Source: Myxococcota bacterium
GTDB lineage: Bacteria > Myxococcota > XYA12-FULL-58-9
Assembly: GCA_022703175.1 (NCBI GenBank)
Contig: JAKLEG010000010.1
Location: 1 to 32,521 of the forward strand
Length of the DNA: 32,521 bases
Direction of reading: 5' to 3'
Shown: positions 24,205 through 32,479 of the stretch, piece after piece
Layout of the letters: each line of letters starts with the position of its first letter
Numbering within the stretch: the first letter of the stretch is position 1
Notes under the pieces: model-generated
Seen by the model: only the letters and a program-made list of their open reading frames with translations
Told to the model about the DNA's origin: nothing
Databases searched by the model: none
Translations under genes and position numbers: made by a program

Positions 24205-24714
24205 ATGCATTACGTCGCATTGGTAGAAGGTGAAGAGCGTCACGTCGAAATCGCCGAAATCGGCCCGGACCAGTTTGAGCTGCGGATGCTGGACCGCACC
24301 CTGGTGGTGGATTCGAAGCTCGTGAGCGAGACCACCCAGTCGATGATCGCGCACCACGAGGCGTTCAACGTTGAGTCTGAGCAAAGCAGCGAAGGTGGCG
24401 AGAACGTGCTGGTGCGTCGGCATGTGGTGCACGTGGAGGTGGTGGACCTGCGCACGCTCCGAATGCGCAAGGCCCAAGAAGAGGTGGGCGCCCCGGAAGG
24501 TCCCGCCGGCATTGTGGCACCGATGCCAGGCAAGGTGATTGCGGTGTTGGTGGAAGAAGGCCAAACCGTGAAAAAAGGCCAAGGGCTCGTGGTCGTGGAA
24601 GCGATGAAGATGGAAAACGAGCTCCGAGCTCCCAAAGCCGGCATCGTTAAGAACCTCACCGTAAGCGAAGGCCAAGTGGTCGAGGGCGGCGTCGCGTTGA
24701 TGATGATCGCGTAG
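24205..24714 (+). CDS. Biotin carboxyl carrier protein subunit
   Basis: A 169-residue carrier partner of the upstream biotin carboxylase. The C-terminal biotinyl domain (about 98-169) contains VAPMPGKVIAVLVEEGQ and the biotinylation motif VEAMKMENEL with Lys135 as the modified residue, followed by the mirror half (APKAGIVKNLTVSEGQ). Residues 1-90 form an N-terminal domain of the kind seen in acyl-CoA carboxylase carrier subunits (EIGPDQFELRMLDRTLVVD). ATG 24205 has GGAGG at 24194-24198. Confidence 0.93.
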   Translation: MHYVALVEGEERHVEIAEIGPDQFELRMLDRTLVVDSKLVSETTQSMIAHHEAFNVESEQSSEGGENVLVRRHVVHVEVVDLRTLRMRKAQEEVGAPEGPAGIVAPMPGKVIAVLVEEGQTVKKGQGLVVVEAMKMENELRAPKAGIVKNLTVSEGQVVEGGVALMMIA

Positions 24715-24989
24715 TGCCAGGGAGCTTTCGGTTCTCACCGCGGTGTTGGACTACGGCCGCTCCGATGCTTCTGTGGCTGTGACATTGGACAGCGGTGCCA
24801 AGGGCACGATCTACTTGGCCTACAACCAATGGCAGGTGCTAGCTGAGCTGTACGCCACCCGCTTTGGTGAGTTTGCCAAGGTGAACAAAGCCAAGTTGGG
24901 GGTACCGCTTGGCCTAGAAGAGTCCGGTGCAAATCCGCAGGGTGGCTGCGGGCACGCTCGCCGCGATGCCCGAAACGCTGACGTATTAG
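24713..24989 (+). pseudogene. Probable gene remnant or frameshifted small protein, possibly PATAN/DUF4388-like
   Basis: The 343 bases between the carrier protein and the hemerythrin-like gene contain protein-like text without a clean gene. Frame 2 reads ARELSVLTAVLDYGRSD, then SGAKGTIYLAYNQWQVLAEL and RFGEFAKVNKAKLGVPLG. From about 24927 frame 3 continues in a convincing way (VQIRRVAAGTLAAMPETLTY, stop at 24989). A one-base insertion near 24925 would join them. No good SD precedes the first possible start (GTG 24743). The pattern of a strand, then G-x-I-Y-L, then a helix faintly recalls DUF4388/PATAN domains. It may be the 3' remnant of a lost gene, or nothing. Confidence 0.3.
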
Positions 24990-25057
24990 CGCAGTTGCCC
25001 CGTTTCCGATTTGCGCCATACTAGCTCTTGCCTGCACCTGTCACCCAGGAGCCCGCT

Positions 25058-25474
25058 ATGGCAAGAACTGAGAGCCTGCGTTCCCAGCATCAAAAGTTGC
25101 TGCTCGCTGTGGGCGATATCGGCGCTCACCTTGCCGCGCGGGCACAACCAGGGATGGCTGAGCAGCTGCGTAAAAAGATCTCTGCGCTCATTGGCCAATT
25201 ACAGTTTCACCTGATCTCCGAAGAGAAGGTGCTCTATCCAGCGCTGTTAAATAGCACCGATGCCAATGCCCGCGAGATGGCAAACAAGTTCATCCGTGAG
25301 ATGGGTGGGTTGGGCCAAACGGTGCTAGCGCTGAACGACAAGTGGACGAACGCATACATCCACGCCGATCCTGGCTTTCCACGAGAATGGCAGCAGGTCC
25401 AGCAGACACTCGCCGACCGCATCCAACGGGAGGACAACGAGCTATACCCCTTGGCGGATGTGGTGTTGGGGTAG
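25058..25474 (+). CDS. Hemerythrin-like HHE-domain protein lacking some iron ligands
   Basis: A 138-residue four-helix protein. The helix A ligand is His11 (LRSQHQKLL), helix B has HLISEEKVLYPAL with His51 and Glu55, and helix D has QREDNELYPLAD with a Glu. Helix C (REMGGLGQTVLALND) has no His, and the His usually four residues before the helix D Glu is Arg121. Diiron binding may therefore be weak or lost. Hemerythrin-like proteins sense or bind O2 or NO, or act in iron-stress responses; which applies here is unknown. ATG 25058 has CAGGAG at 25046-25051. The gene appears to stand alone. Confidence 0.8.
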   Translation: MARTESLRSQHQKLLLAVGDIGAHLAARAQPGMAEQLRKKISALIGQLQFHLISEEKVLYPALLNSTDANAREMANKFIREMGGLGQTVLALNDKWTNAYIHADPGFPREWQQVQQTLADRIQREDNELYPLADVVLG

Positions 25475-25628
25475 ACCTTTAAGGGTGACGTGCGTCGGGT
25501 GACACCTGGAGGTTACACTTCGGGAAACATTGACCCAGGTCCCGGATGGCGCAGGCAAAGTCAAAGCTGGCGCGTTCATTGCATGAGCTTGGTTCAACGC
25601 CATTTGGGGGGGCAAGGCAGGAGAGCTG

Positions 25629-27883
25629 ATGGACATGCAGCGACCCATCGGTTTGATACGTTGGCCGCAACTGCAAGTGCCAGGGTTGGTCGCGGCGGCG
25701 TTGTTCGTAGGCACGCTGATATGGTGTGGTGCCGCTGACGCAGCCACCCCACCGCGCCTGCATTTGGCTCCCGAGCGCGGCATTGCCAACCGTTACATGG
25801 TGGTCTTGGACCGCGCTGCCGTTCAACAGGACGCCATGCTTGGAGTGGGCGATCGGTCGCGGAGTTGGCGGCTCTTTTGGGCCGGCGCCATCATGGTCGG
25901 ATCACGCGACTGTGGGAGCATGCGTTAAGCGGCTTTGTGGTGGAGCTGCAACCTGCCGATGCCGCTCGACTTGCCCAGGAGCCGTGGGTGAGCGGCGTCT
26001 ATCAAGACGCCACACTGTCGGTGCCGATCAACGACTGCTCGTTGGGCGCACAGGCGGATGCGGTTCAGGGGATGCCCAGCTCGCCGCAAAGCATCGATTG
26101 CGTCGACCCCAACCCGCAAAACGCGGCAGGCGTGTGCACCGACAACTGGGGTTTGGATCGCATCGATCAAGCGGGCACAACCCGCGATGGCTTGTACCAT
26201 TTTGAGGCCACCGGCGCAGGCGTGCACATTTACTTCATTGATACCGGCTTGTATGCCGCACATCAGGAGTTCACCGGCCGCATCGGCGCCGGCTACAACA
26301 CCGCCACCGAGAGCGCCGACACCAGCGACTGTGCAAGCTGGAGCCACGGCACTCACGTGGCCGGCATCGCGGCCGGCAAGACCTATGGCATTGCCAAGAG
26401 CGCTACGCTGCACTCCGTGAAGATGTGGGATTGCAGCACCATCGAATCTTCCAACATCGTGCAGGCGTTTGAGTGGATCTACAACCACCACAATCCGGCC
26501 ACCCAGGGGCCGGCGGTGGTGAACATCAGCATGAACAATAGCGCCAACTACGATCCGGACTGGACCGGTACCACCTCGCCACTTGGTATTGCAGTGGCAA
26601 ATCTCATCAATAACCGCGGCATTTTGGTCATTGAGTCCGCAGGCAATCAGGCGGGCGAGGCCTGTGCGCACAGCCTCGGGGTACCGGGGGTGTTGGTGGT
26701 GGGCGGTGTGGATGAGTACGACACCCGCTGGGAGCGTGCTGTTGGCGATCCCAACTACTCGGGGTGGTGTGCAAGCGGCGGCGATTGTGGCTCGAACTAC
26801 GGTGGTTGTATCGACATCTGGGCCCCGTCAGCGCACATCGTGTCGTCGTGGGTTGGTGCCAGCACCAACTATTGTCGGCTGAGCGGCACCTCGATGGCGG
26901 CGCCGGTGGCGACTGGCGTGGCGGCGCTCTACTTACAAACCCATCCAACGGCAACGCCCGCAGAGATCACGACTTTTTTGACGAGTGGCGCCATCAAAGG
27001 CGTGCTGACCGAGTTGGGTGCAGGTTCGCCTGACGGCTTGATTTCGACGCAGGTCGCGAGTCCGGCGATCTCGGTGATGCCCGTGGGTACACTTGCCTTT
27101 GGCACCAGCAGCGTGGGGGTGCCCACGAGTCCGCAAACGGTCACAATTACGAGCAGTGGCGACGCTGCCTTGCAGCTTGGAGCCATAACCCTTGGGGGAA
27201 CCTATCCCGGCGATTTTGGGATCGTCAGCAATCCCTGTAGCAATACAAGCCTGGCACCGGGTGTCACCTGTCAGATCTCGTTGGCATTCACACCCACGGC
27301 CATCGGCGCACGCAGCGCCGAAGTTCGGGTGCCCTCCAACGACACCACCGCAGGTACGGTGGCGTTAGCCCTGACTGGCCAAGGCGTGCAGCCGCGCCTA
27401 ACGGTTGTATTGGCGGGCGCTGGCACGGGTGGCGTTTCCAGCAACCCGGCGGGCATTCTGTGTGGCTCGACCTGTGAAGCGCAATTTCCTGGGGTTGCAA
27501 GTGTTGTGCTGACGGCGATTCCCAGCGGCAACTCTCGTTTTGTCGGCTGGTCTCCGGCGGCCTTGGGCATGAGCGACACAGCCACCGTGCCGATGGACCG
27601 CGACCAACAAGTTACAGCAACGTTCGCACTCAAGTCCGACGCCGATGGCGCTTTGGCAAATGACTCCGGTGCTGCAGGTGATGGCGACCAACACTCTGAT
27701 GGCGCGGTGATTGCCCTAGGAGACTCCCTTGACACGCCCGGGGCCAACCTCGCCTTTGACGGCACCGAAGCTGTGGGGGGCTGTAGTTGCCGGGCAGGTG
27801 CTAGCGCCGGCAGCTCGCTGCTGTTGCTGAGTGGTTGGTGGGTCTTGCCGTGGCGCCGACGCTCTCGGTGGCGCGATGGCTGA
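25629..27883 (+). CDS. Secreted subtilase (S8) with MYXO-CTERM-like tail; frameshift near 25858
   Basis: Exported serine protease of about 751 residues once one base is restored. Bases 25629-25858 (frame 3) encode a signal peptide (MDMQRPIG start, LVAAALFVGTLIWC core, cleavage after ADA) and the start of an inhibitor I9 propeptide (RYMVVLDRAAV). Homology continues in frame 2 (ELAALLGRRHHG, ALSGFVVEL, WVSGVYQD). The protease domain has the full triad: Asp in YFIDTGLY (about 26240), His in HGTHVAGIAAG (about 26345) and Ser in GTSMAAPVATG (about 26890), with AGN as oxyanion hole. A choice-of-anchor-D-like domain and a GxVSSNPAGILCG-type repeat follow. The C-terminus VGGCSCRAG, hydrophobic stretch and WRRRSRWR is a MYXO-CTERM-like sorting signal. 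The SD CAGGAG at 25618-25623 supports the start. Confidence 0.87.
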
Positions 27884-27947
27884 CGAGGGTGGGGTGTTGC
27901 ATGGGTAGCCAGCCAGCGCGGCGGTTGTGAATGTCGGGATCGAGACG

Positions 27948-29507
27948 ATGAAAAAGCCATTCAGCACGCAAAGGCCGCTCTGGTCGGTCGTTCTAGCGGC
28001 CGCTTCGGCCGCGGCAGTTGCGGGCTCGGCTTGTCAGCGCGCCGATGAGCGTCAGCCGCCATGCGCGAGTAACGATGATTGCCTACCCGGCTATGCCTGT
28101 GTCGATGCCACCTGCATGGAGCTTTGTTGGGACTCGACTGATTGCGGGGACCGGCGATTGTGCATCGAGGGCTTTTGCGACGATCGAGAGTGCCTGAGTG
28201 ATGCCGACTGCAAGGCCGGGGTTCTTGAGTGCTTGGATGTAACCGCTTCTACCACATGCCAAGGTGAGCGCGTGCTGGGCCCCTGCGTCGATGAGCACTG
28301 CGTGCGCGTCGACGATGACTCGGGTTGTGCCGGGATCGTGCATTCATGTCCGAACCAACTTCGCGCGCTTGCCTGTAGCGATGCGTTCACGCAGGCGCCG
28401 CCTGAGTGCCCTGTAGGGTGCGACGCAGATGAGGACTGCGATCTGGGCCTTGTTTGCGAAGGGCACGCGTGTGTTGGGGGGCCTGAGCAGCCGCCCTACA
28501 TCGGCGATGCACCTAATCAGATCTTGGGCAAGGGCGAACCGATGGCGGTGTTGAACCTGGCGTCCTATACGGCACCCACCAACGGCGATCCAATCATTGG
28601 GTATCAGCTCCTGAGCGGCACGTTGCCCGTGGGGCTTACCTTCAATGGCACAACCGGCGTCATTGCTGGCACGCCCAGCATCGCGGGCAGTACCACCGTG
28701 ACATGGACGGCCGCCGACGACGATGGTGCCAATATGACTGGCGATGCCATCCAGTTTCAGATCGGCGCCAACGGCACACCGCCCCAGCTTGGCAATGCTC
28801 CCGACCAGGCCTTGGGTGTCGGCGTGGCCTTCTCGATGAGCTTGGCCGACTACGTTACGCCCACCGAGGGTGACCCGGTGATGCAGTACCTGTTAGCCAC
28901 CGGCGAGCTGCCCCTTGGGGTGACGCTCGACACTGCCAGTGGTTTGATCTCAGGCACACCCAACACCCCGGGTAGCTACCAATTGGTGTGGAGCGCCGCC
29001 GACGATGACGGCGCCAACCCGAATGGAGACGCGCTCAAGCTCACGGTTACCATCACGACGCCCACGCTCGCCTTTTCCACGACGTATGATGGTGCTGCGG
29101 CAACGTCGTTGCCCTGTAGCAGCACTCTCTACGGTCGGGTCGACGGTTTTGGCACGACCTCTATCCAAACCTGTTTTGAGCCCGACAACGCCGGTACTTG
29201 CAGCTCCCCGCCCACCAACTGGTCTGCGGTGCCCAACAGCGACTGGAGCTACGTTGCTGCCAGCAGCCAATGGCGAGCCCAGTTTGCGGCCTACCGATTT
29301 GTGACTGGAAGCCATGAGTTTCTCTTTCGCAACTCGCAAACCGGTGTGTCCACGAGCCAAGTGGTGAGCGTGACCCACGGGTTGGGCTGTAGCTGGCAGC
29401 CTCCAGCTTATCCATGTCCGGCCCCCCCCACCAATTGCTGTGGCCCGGCTTTTGCGGGTGCCACGCTCTCCTGGAACAGCACCACGTGGACCTGTCAATG
29501 TTACTGA
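27948..29507 (+). CDS. Cys-rich, cadherin/Ig-like lipoprotein with one copy of a novel C-terminal module
   Basis: A 519-residue exported protein of unknown function. Its signal segment (WSVVLAAASAAAVAGSAC) ends in a weak lipobox with Cys29. Residues about 38-180 are Cys-rich (CASNDDCLPGYAC, CVDEHCVRVDDDSGC) and share a module with two other lipoproteins in the window. Residues about 182-370 hold two putative Ig/cadherin-like domains (LSGTLPVGLTFNGTTGVIAG; ATGELPLGVTLDTASGLISG), each ending in AADDDGAN. Residues about 371-476 are one copy of a ~105-residue module (YGRVDG, WSAVPNSDWSY, SSQWRAQ, FRNSQTGVS). A Cys/Pro-rich end follows. ATG 27948 is preferred to the GTG at 27927 because the signal peptide starts there. 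It lies 64 bases after the subtilase gene. Confidence 0.82.
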   Translation: MKKPFSTQRPLWSVVLAAASAAAVAGSACQRADERQPPCASNDDCLPGYACVDATCMELCWDSTDCGDRRLCIEGFCDDRECLSDADCKAGVLECLDVTASTTCQGERVLGPCVDEHCVRVDDDSGCAGIVHSCPNQLRALACSDAFTQAPPECPVGCDADEDCDLGLVCEGHACVGGPEQPPYIGDAPNQILGKGEPMAVLNLASYTAPTNGDPIIGYQLLSGTLPVGLTFNGTTGVIAGTPSIAGSTTVTWTAADDDGANMTGDAIQFQIGANGTPPQLGNAPDQALGVGVAFSMSLADYVTPTEGDPVMQYLLATGELPLGVTLDTASGLISGTPNTPGSYQLVWSAADDDGANPNGDALKLTVTITTPTLAFSTTYDGAAATSLPCSSTLYGRVDGFGTTSIQTCFEPDNAGTCSSPPTNWSAVPNSDWSYVAASSQWRAQFAAYRFVTGSHEFLFRNSQTGVSTSQVVSVTHGLGCSWQPPAYPCPAPPTNCCGPAFAGATLSWNSTTWTCQCY

Positions 29508-29560
29508 GGCTTTGCCACATGGTTTGCCCGCGAGAGGGCGCCGCCCGGAGGAGACCGTTG

Positions 29561-30451
29561 ATGCGCCACGCAGTGGGGATGGGTTTAAGGCTGGCTGTAG
29601 CGGTGATGGGCGTCAGTTGTGGCGACGATGCGCTCCACAGTGATGCCAGGCAAAGCGGTGAGCCCACGTCGTGGGGAGACTGGGACACGGTCATTGGCGA
29701 TTCGCAGCAGCCCAGCGACAGTCACGCCAGCCCGGATGTTGACGCCCCCACCGATTCTCGCGGTGACGACCTAGCTGTCGACCAACCCCCCGTTGCCGTG
29801 CCGGCCCTGGGCGCGGCGTGGGTGGGCGCGCGTTTGCAGATTCACACCACCGTGGGGCTAGACGGCAGCGCCAGCGTTGACCCCGAAGGCATGCCACTCA
29901 GCTTCGCGTGGCGAATCATCGCTACCCCGCTGGGCAGCGGCGTCTCGCTCACCGGGCCGGCCACGGTATGGCCCATGTTAACCCCTGACTTGGGGGGCGA
30001 TTACACTGTGGCGCTTACGGTTACCGATGTCGCGGGTCTCACCGACACCAAGACGCTCACCTTCACCGTGGAGGCGCCCTACACCGACGCGCCGTTCACC
30101 GTCACGGTGGTGAATTACACATTGAGCGGAGCCGATTGCTTTACGGTGTCGCCGGTGCTCACCGGCAGCCTCACCATCGACCGCAATGACCCCAGCATCG
30201 TCTTTCATTTTAACAGCAGTGATTTCGTGGGCACCATCGATGGTCAAGCGCACTTTGCGGTGGAGCTCTATCAGGAGTTCAACTACGCGGATGGCTGCCA
30301 TTGGGGTGCGCGCGACCGTCTGGTGGGCGCATTTACCACGCCGAATACCTTCTGGGCCGACCATAGCTACACCGAGTGGGTCATCATCTCCGACGGCGCC
30401 TGCGCACCGGCCTGCGTGATCTCTTCCCGAATCGAGGGGATGCGACAGTAG
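29561..30451 (+). CDS. PKD-domain lipoprotein of unknown function
   Basis: A 296-residue exported protein. The N-terminus MRHAVGMGLRLAVAVMGVSC gives a lipoprotein-like signal with Cys20 and a Gly-Asp-Asp that follows, although the lipobox (GVSC) is imperfect. A Ser/Asp-rich linker (about 25-75) leads to a PKD/REJ-type domain (about 80-180: LDGSASVDPEGMPLSFAWRI, then GGDYTVALTVTDVAGLTDT). The C-terminal ~115 residues (VNYTLSGADCFTVSPVLTG, IVFHFNSSDFVGTIDGQAHF, YADGCHWG) form a domain I do not recognise, with paired cysteines near the end (GACAPAC). ATG 29561 has a strong SD, GGAGGAG at 29547-29553; the open frame extends upstream but has no signal there. It sits between two paralogous lipoprotein genes. 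Confidence 0.82.
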   Translation: MRHAVGMGLRLAVAVMGVSCGDDALHSDARQSGEPTSWGDWDTVIGDSQQPSDSHASPDVDAPTDSRGDDLAVDQPPVAVPALGAAWVGARLQIHTTVGLDGSASVDPEGMPLSFAWRIIATPLGSGVSLTGPATVWPMLTPDLGGDYTVALTVTDVAGLTDTKTLTFTVEAPYTDAPFTVTVVNYTLSGADCFTVSPVLTGSLTIDRNDPSIVFHFNSSDFVGTIDGQAHFAVELYQEFNYADGCHWGARDRLVGAFTTPNTFWADHSYTEWVIISDGACAPACVISSRIEGMRQ

Positions 30452-30481
30452 TTGGGCCTATGGCTGTAGAGGTGGAATTTC

Positions 30482-32479
30482 ATGGAGATGCGATCAAACA
30501 GACGACGTTGGCAAAGTTTCCCGAGCTGGCTGCACCAGATGGCGGGGAGCTTGGGTTTGGTTTGGGGATTGGGTGCGTGTGCGGGGGCGAGCGTGGTTGC
30601 CGAGTGCGTCGACGAGAGTGCATGCCCTGCCGGCTTCCGCTGTGTTGATACGGCCTGCGTGCAAGCGTGCGTGGACTCCACCTCGTGTGGTGCCGGCAGC
30701 TACTGCGTTGCGGGGGCCTGTGAGAGTTACGAGTGTCGCGTCGACAGTGACTGCCATGCCCAGTTTGTCTGCCACGACATTGAAACCACCACGGACTGCC
30801 AAGGCTATCGCACGGTGGCTGCCTGTCGCGACGGGGTCTGTGTGCATTTGGATGACGACACCGGCTGCGAGGGTAGGGTGCATGCATGCGCCAACAACTT
30901 CATGCCAGTGACCTGCACCGGGGCCGCTGATGCCACTGCGCCTATCTGTGCCAGTGTTTGTGAGACTGACGCAAATTGCCTGCCTGGGTATCGTTGTTCG
31001 GCGTCAGGTAGCTGTGACTCGGACACGGGGGGGCAACCGCCGCTGTTGGCACCTGCACCTGACCAACACCTTGCCGTGGGCATTCTTGCCGCGCCGCTCA
31101 ATCTTGCGGGCTATGTTATGACCACCGATGGCGACGCCATTTTAGAATACTCATTGATTTCGGGCAGTTTGCCTGCGGGGCTTGGGTTGAATGCCGCCAC
31201 GGGCCAGATCACGGGCATTCCTCAGGCGGCAAGTCTTGGCACGTCCGACGTCACGTGGACGGCCCGCGACAAGGATGGCGTCAACCCCACAGGCGATACC
31301 GTCCAGTTCACCGTGGTGGCACCCGGCAATTGCGTCTTACCGTGGGGTGGCTCGATGACCCATGGTTCCACGGTGACAGCCTATGTTGCATCGACGGTTG
31401 CATGTGGCAACAGCTGCGCCTTTGAACAGCGGCTGTGTGACAACGGTACGCTCTCCGGGAGTTACACGGCGCAGGCATGTGTTGTGGCTAGCTGCCAACC
31501 GGAGGTTATCTTTTCCAAGACATCCAACGGCGCGGCCGAATCACAATTTGACACGATGGCACCCGCTTATGGGCGCATTCTCAACCTAAGCGCGGGAAAC
31601 GCCGCGACCTGTATGGAGACCGTGGGTGTGAATACCGGGGCCTGCGTGAGCCCGGCCGCATGGGCCTCGGCGGCGGCCAATGGTTGGGTTTACAATGCCA
31701 CCTCAGGGGAGTGGCGCTTTACCATTAACGCGCGTGCCTTTGTGCCTGGCATCTACAAGTTCTACGCGCGCAACACCGACACGGCCACCACCAGTGCGGG
31801 ATATACGCTTAACTTTAACGGCGCCCCGGTGTTGGTGTTCTCTGAAAGTCCCACTGGGCCTGCAGGTACGACGTTTGATACGTCGAGCACGATCTATCAG
31901 CGAATTCACGGCTTGTCTGCGAGCAATGCCCAAGCGTGTGCGGAGTTCGTAGGGGTCAACGATGGTCTGTGCAATGCGCTAGGCAATTGGACCACGTTTC
32001 CGACCTCAGGTTGGAGCTACCACACCGAGTCTAGGCAATGGCGCTCCACCATCGCGCCGTTCGCGTTCCCGCCTGGCCTCTACAAGAATCTAGCGCGCAA
32101 CACCACCACGGGTGTGCAGAGCGTCGTGGTGATGCTGACATTGGCTGGGGCACCCGTGTTTGTGCTTTCGAATGTGTTAAACGGTCCCAGTCAATCGAGC
32201 TTCTCGGTGTCACAGACGGTGTACATGCGGATGCACGGCCTTAGTGCCACCAACGGGCAGGGCTGCACCGAAGCCATCGGCATCAATGACGACTACTGCG
32301 ATGCCGATGCCAACTTCACCAATTTCCCGGCGAATGGGTGGAGTTACGACGCCGCCGCTTCGCAATGGCGCGCGACGATTGCTCCCAACACCATACCTGC
32401 CGGGAGCTACCTTGGTTATGGCCGCAATCGGGACACCGGCCAGCGCAGCGCGGGGGTTGGGTTCGCACTTGTGCCCTAG
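30482..32479 (+). CDS. Cys-rich lipoprotein with three tandem copies of a novel ~108-residue module
   Basis: A 665-residue paralogue of the lipoprotein encoded at 27948. Signal segment with lipobox GLGAC (about residue 33). Residues about 40-180 are Cys-rich (CPAGFRCVDTAC, TTDCQGYRT, LDDDTGCEG). Residues about 185-290 form one putative Ig/cadherin-like domain (ISGSLPAGLGLNAATGQITG, ARDKDGVNPTGD). Residues about 291-340 are a compact CVLPWGGSMTHGSTVTAY unit ending in LSGSYTAQAC. Residues about 342-665 are three tandem copies of a module with YxRIxxLSAxNA, a conserved Cys pair, NGWxY, xQWRxTI and ARNxxT. The ATG at 30482 follows AGAGGTGG at 30467-30474; an ATG at 30488 is also possible. Secreted surface protein; the ligand is unknown. 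Confidence 0.84.
   Translation: MEMRSNRRRWQSFPSWLHQMAGSLGLVWGLGACAGASVVAECVDESACPAGFRCVDTACVQACVDSTSCGAGSYCVAGACESYECRVDSDCHAQFVCHDIETTTDCQGYRTVAACRDGVCVHLDDDTGCEGRVHACANNFMPVTCTGAADATAPICASVCETDANCLPGYRCSASGSCDSDTGGQPPLLAPAPDQHLAVGILAAPLNLAGYVMTTDGDAILEYSLISGSLPAGLGLNAATGQITGIPQAASLGTSDVTWTARDKDGVNPTGDTVQFTVVAPGNCVLPWGGSMTHGSTVTAYVASTVACGNSCAFEQRLCDNGTLSGSYTAQACVVASCQPEVIFSKTSNGAAESQFDTMAPAYGRILNLSAGNAATCMETVGVNTGACVSPAAWASAAANGWVYNATSGEWRFTINARAFVPGIYKFYARNTDTATTSAGYTLNFNGAPVLVFSESPTGPAGTTFDTSSTIYQRIHGLSASNAQACAEFVGVNDGLCNALGNWTTFPTSGWSYHTESRQWRSTIAPFAFPPGLYKNLARNTTTGVQSVVVMLTLAGAPVFVLSNVLNGPSQSSFSVSQTVYMRMHGLSATNGQGCTEAIGINDDYCDADANFTNFPANGWSYDAAASQWRATIAPNTIPAGSYLGYGRNRDTGQRSAGVGFALVP
31507..32470 (+). 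repeat. Three tandem ~324-base repeats encoding the C-terminal module
   Basis: Copies start at about 31507, 31830 and 32155. Each encodes a strand of the type VxVFSxxxNG, then YxRIHGLSA, a Cys, VGVNxGxC, NGWSY, SQWRxTIAP and a YKxxARNT ending. A single more divergent copy is found at about 29061-29375 in the paralogous gene. Confidence 0.8.

Noticed and set aside
23578-24738. 386-residue open frame on the - strand opposite the biotin carboxylase and carrier genes
   Set aside because: It is a His/Arg-rich mirror of two genes with full family motifs; it has no recognisable domain and spans the gap between them only because of codon bias.
25475-25628. ACCTGG/CCAGGT arms (25504-25509, 25535-25540) and ACCTTTAAGGGT after the hemerythrin stop
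   Set aside because: Short arms with a long loop, or an imperfect dyad without a U-tract; easily chance in GC-rich DNA.
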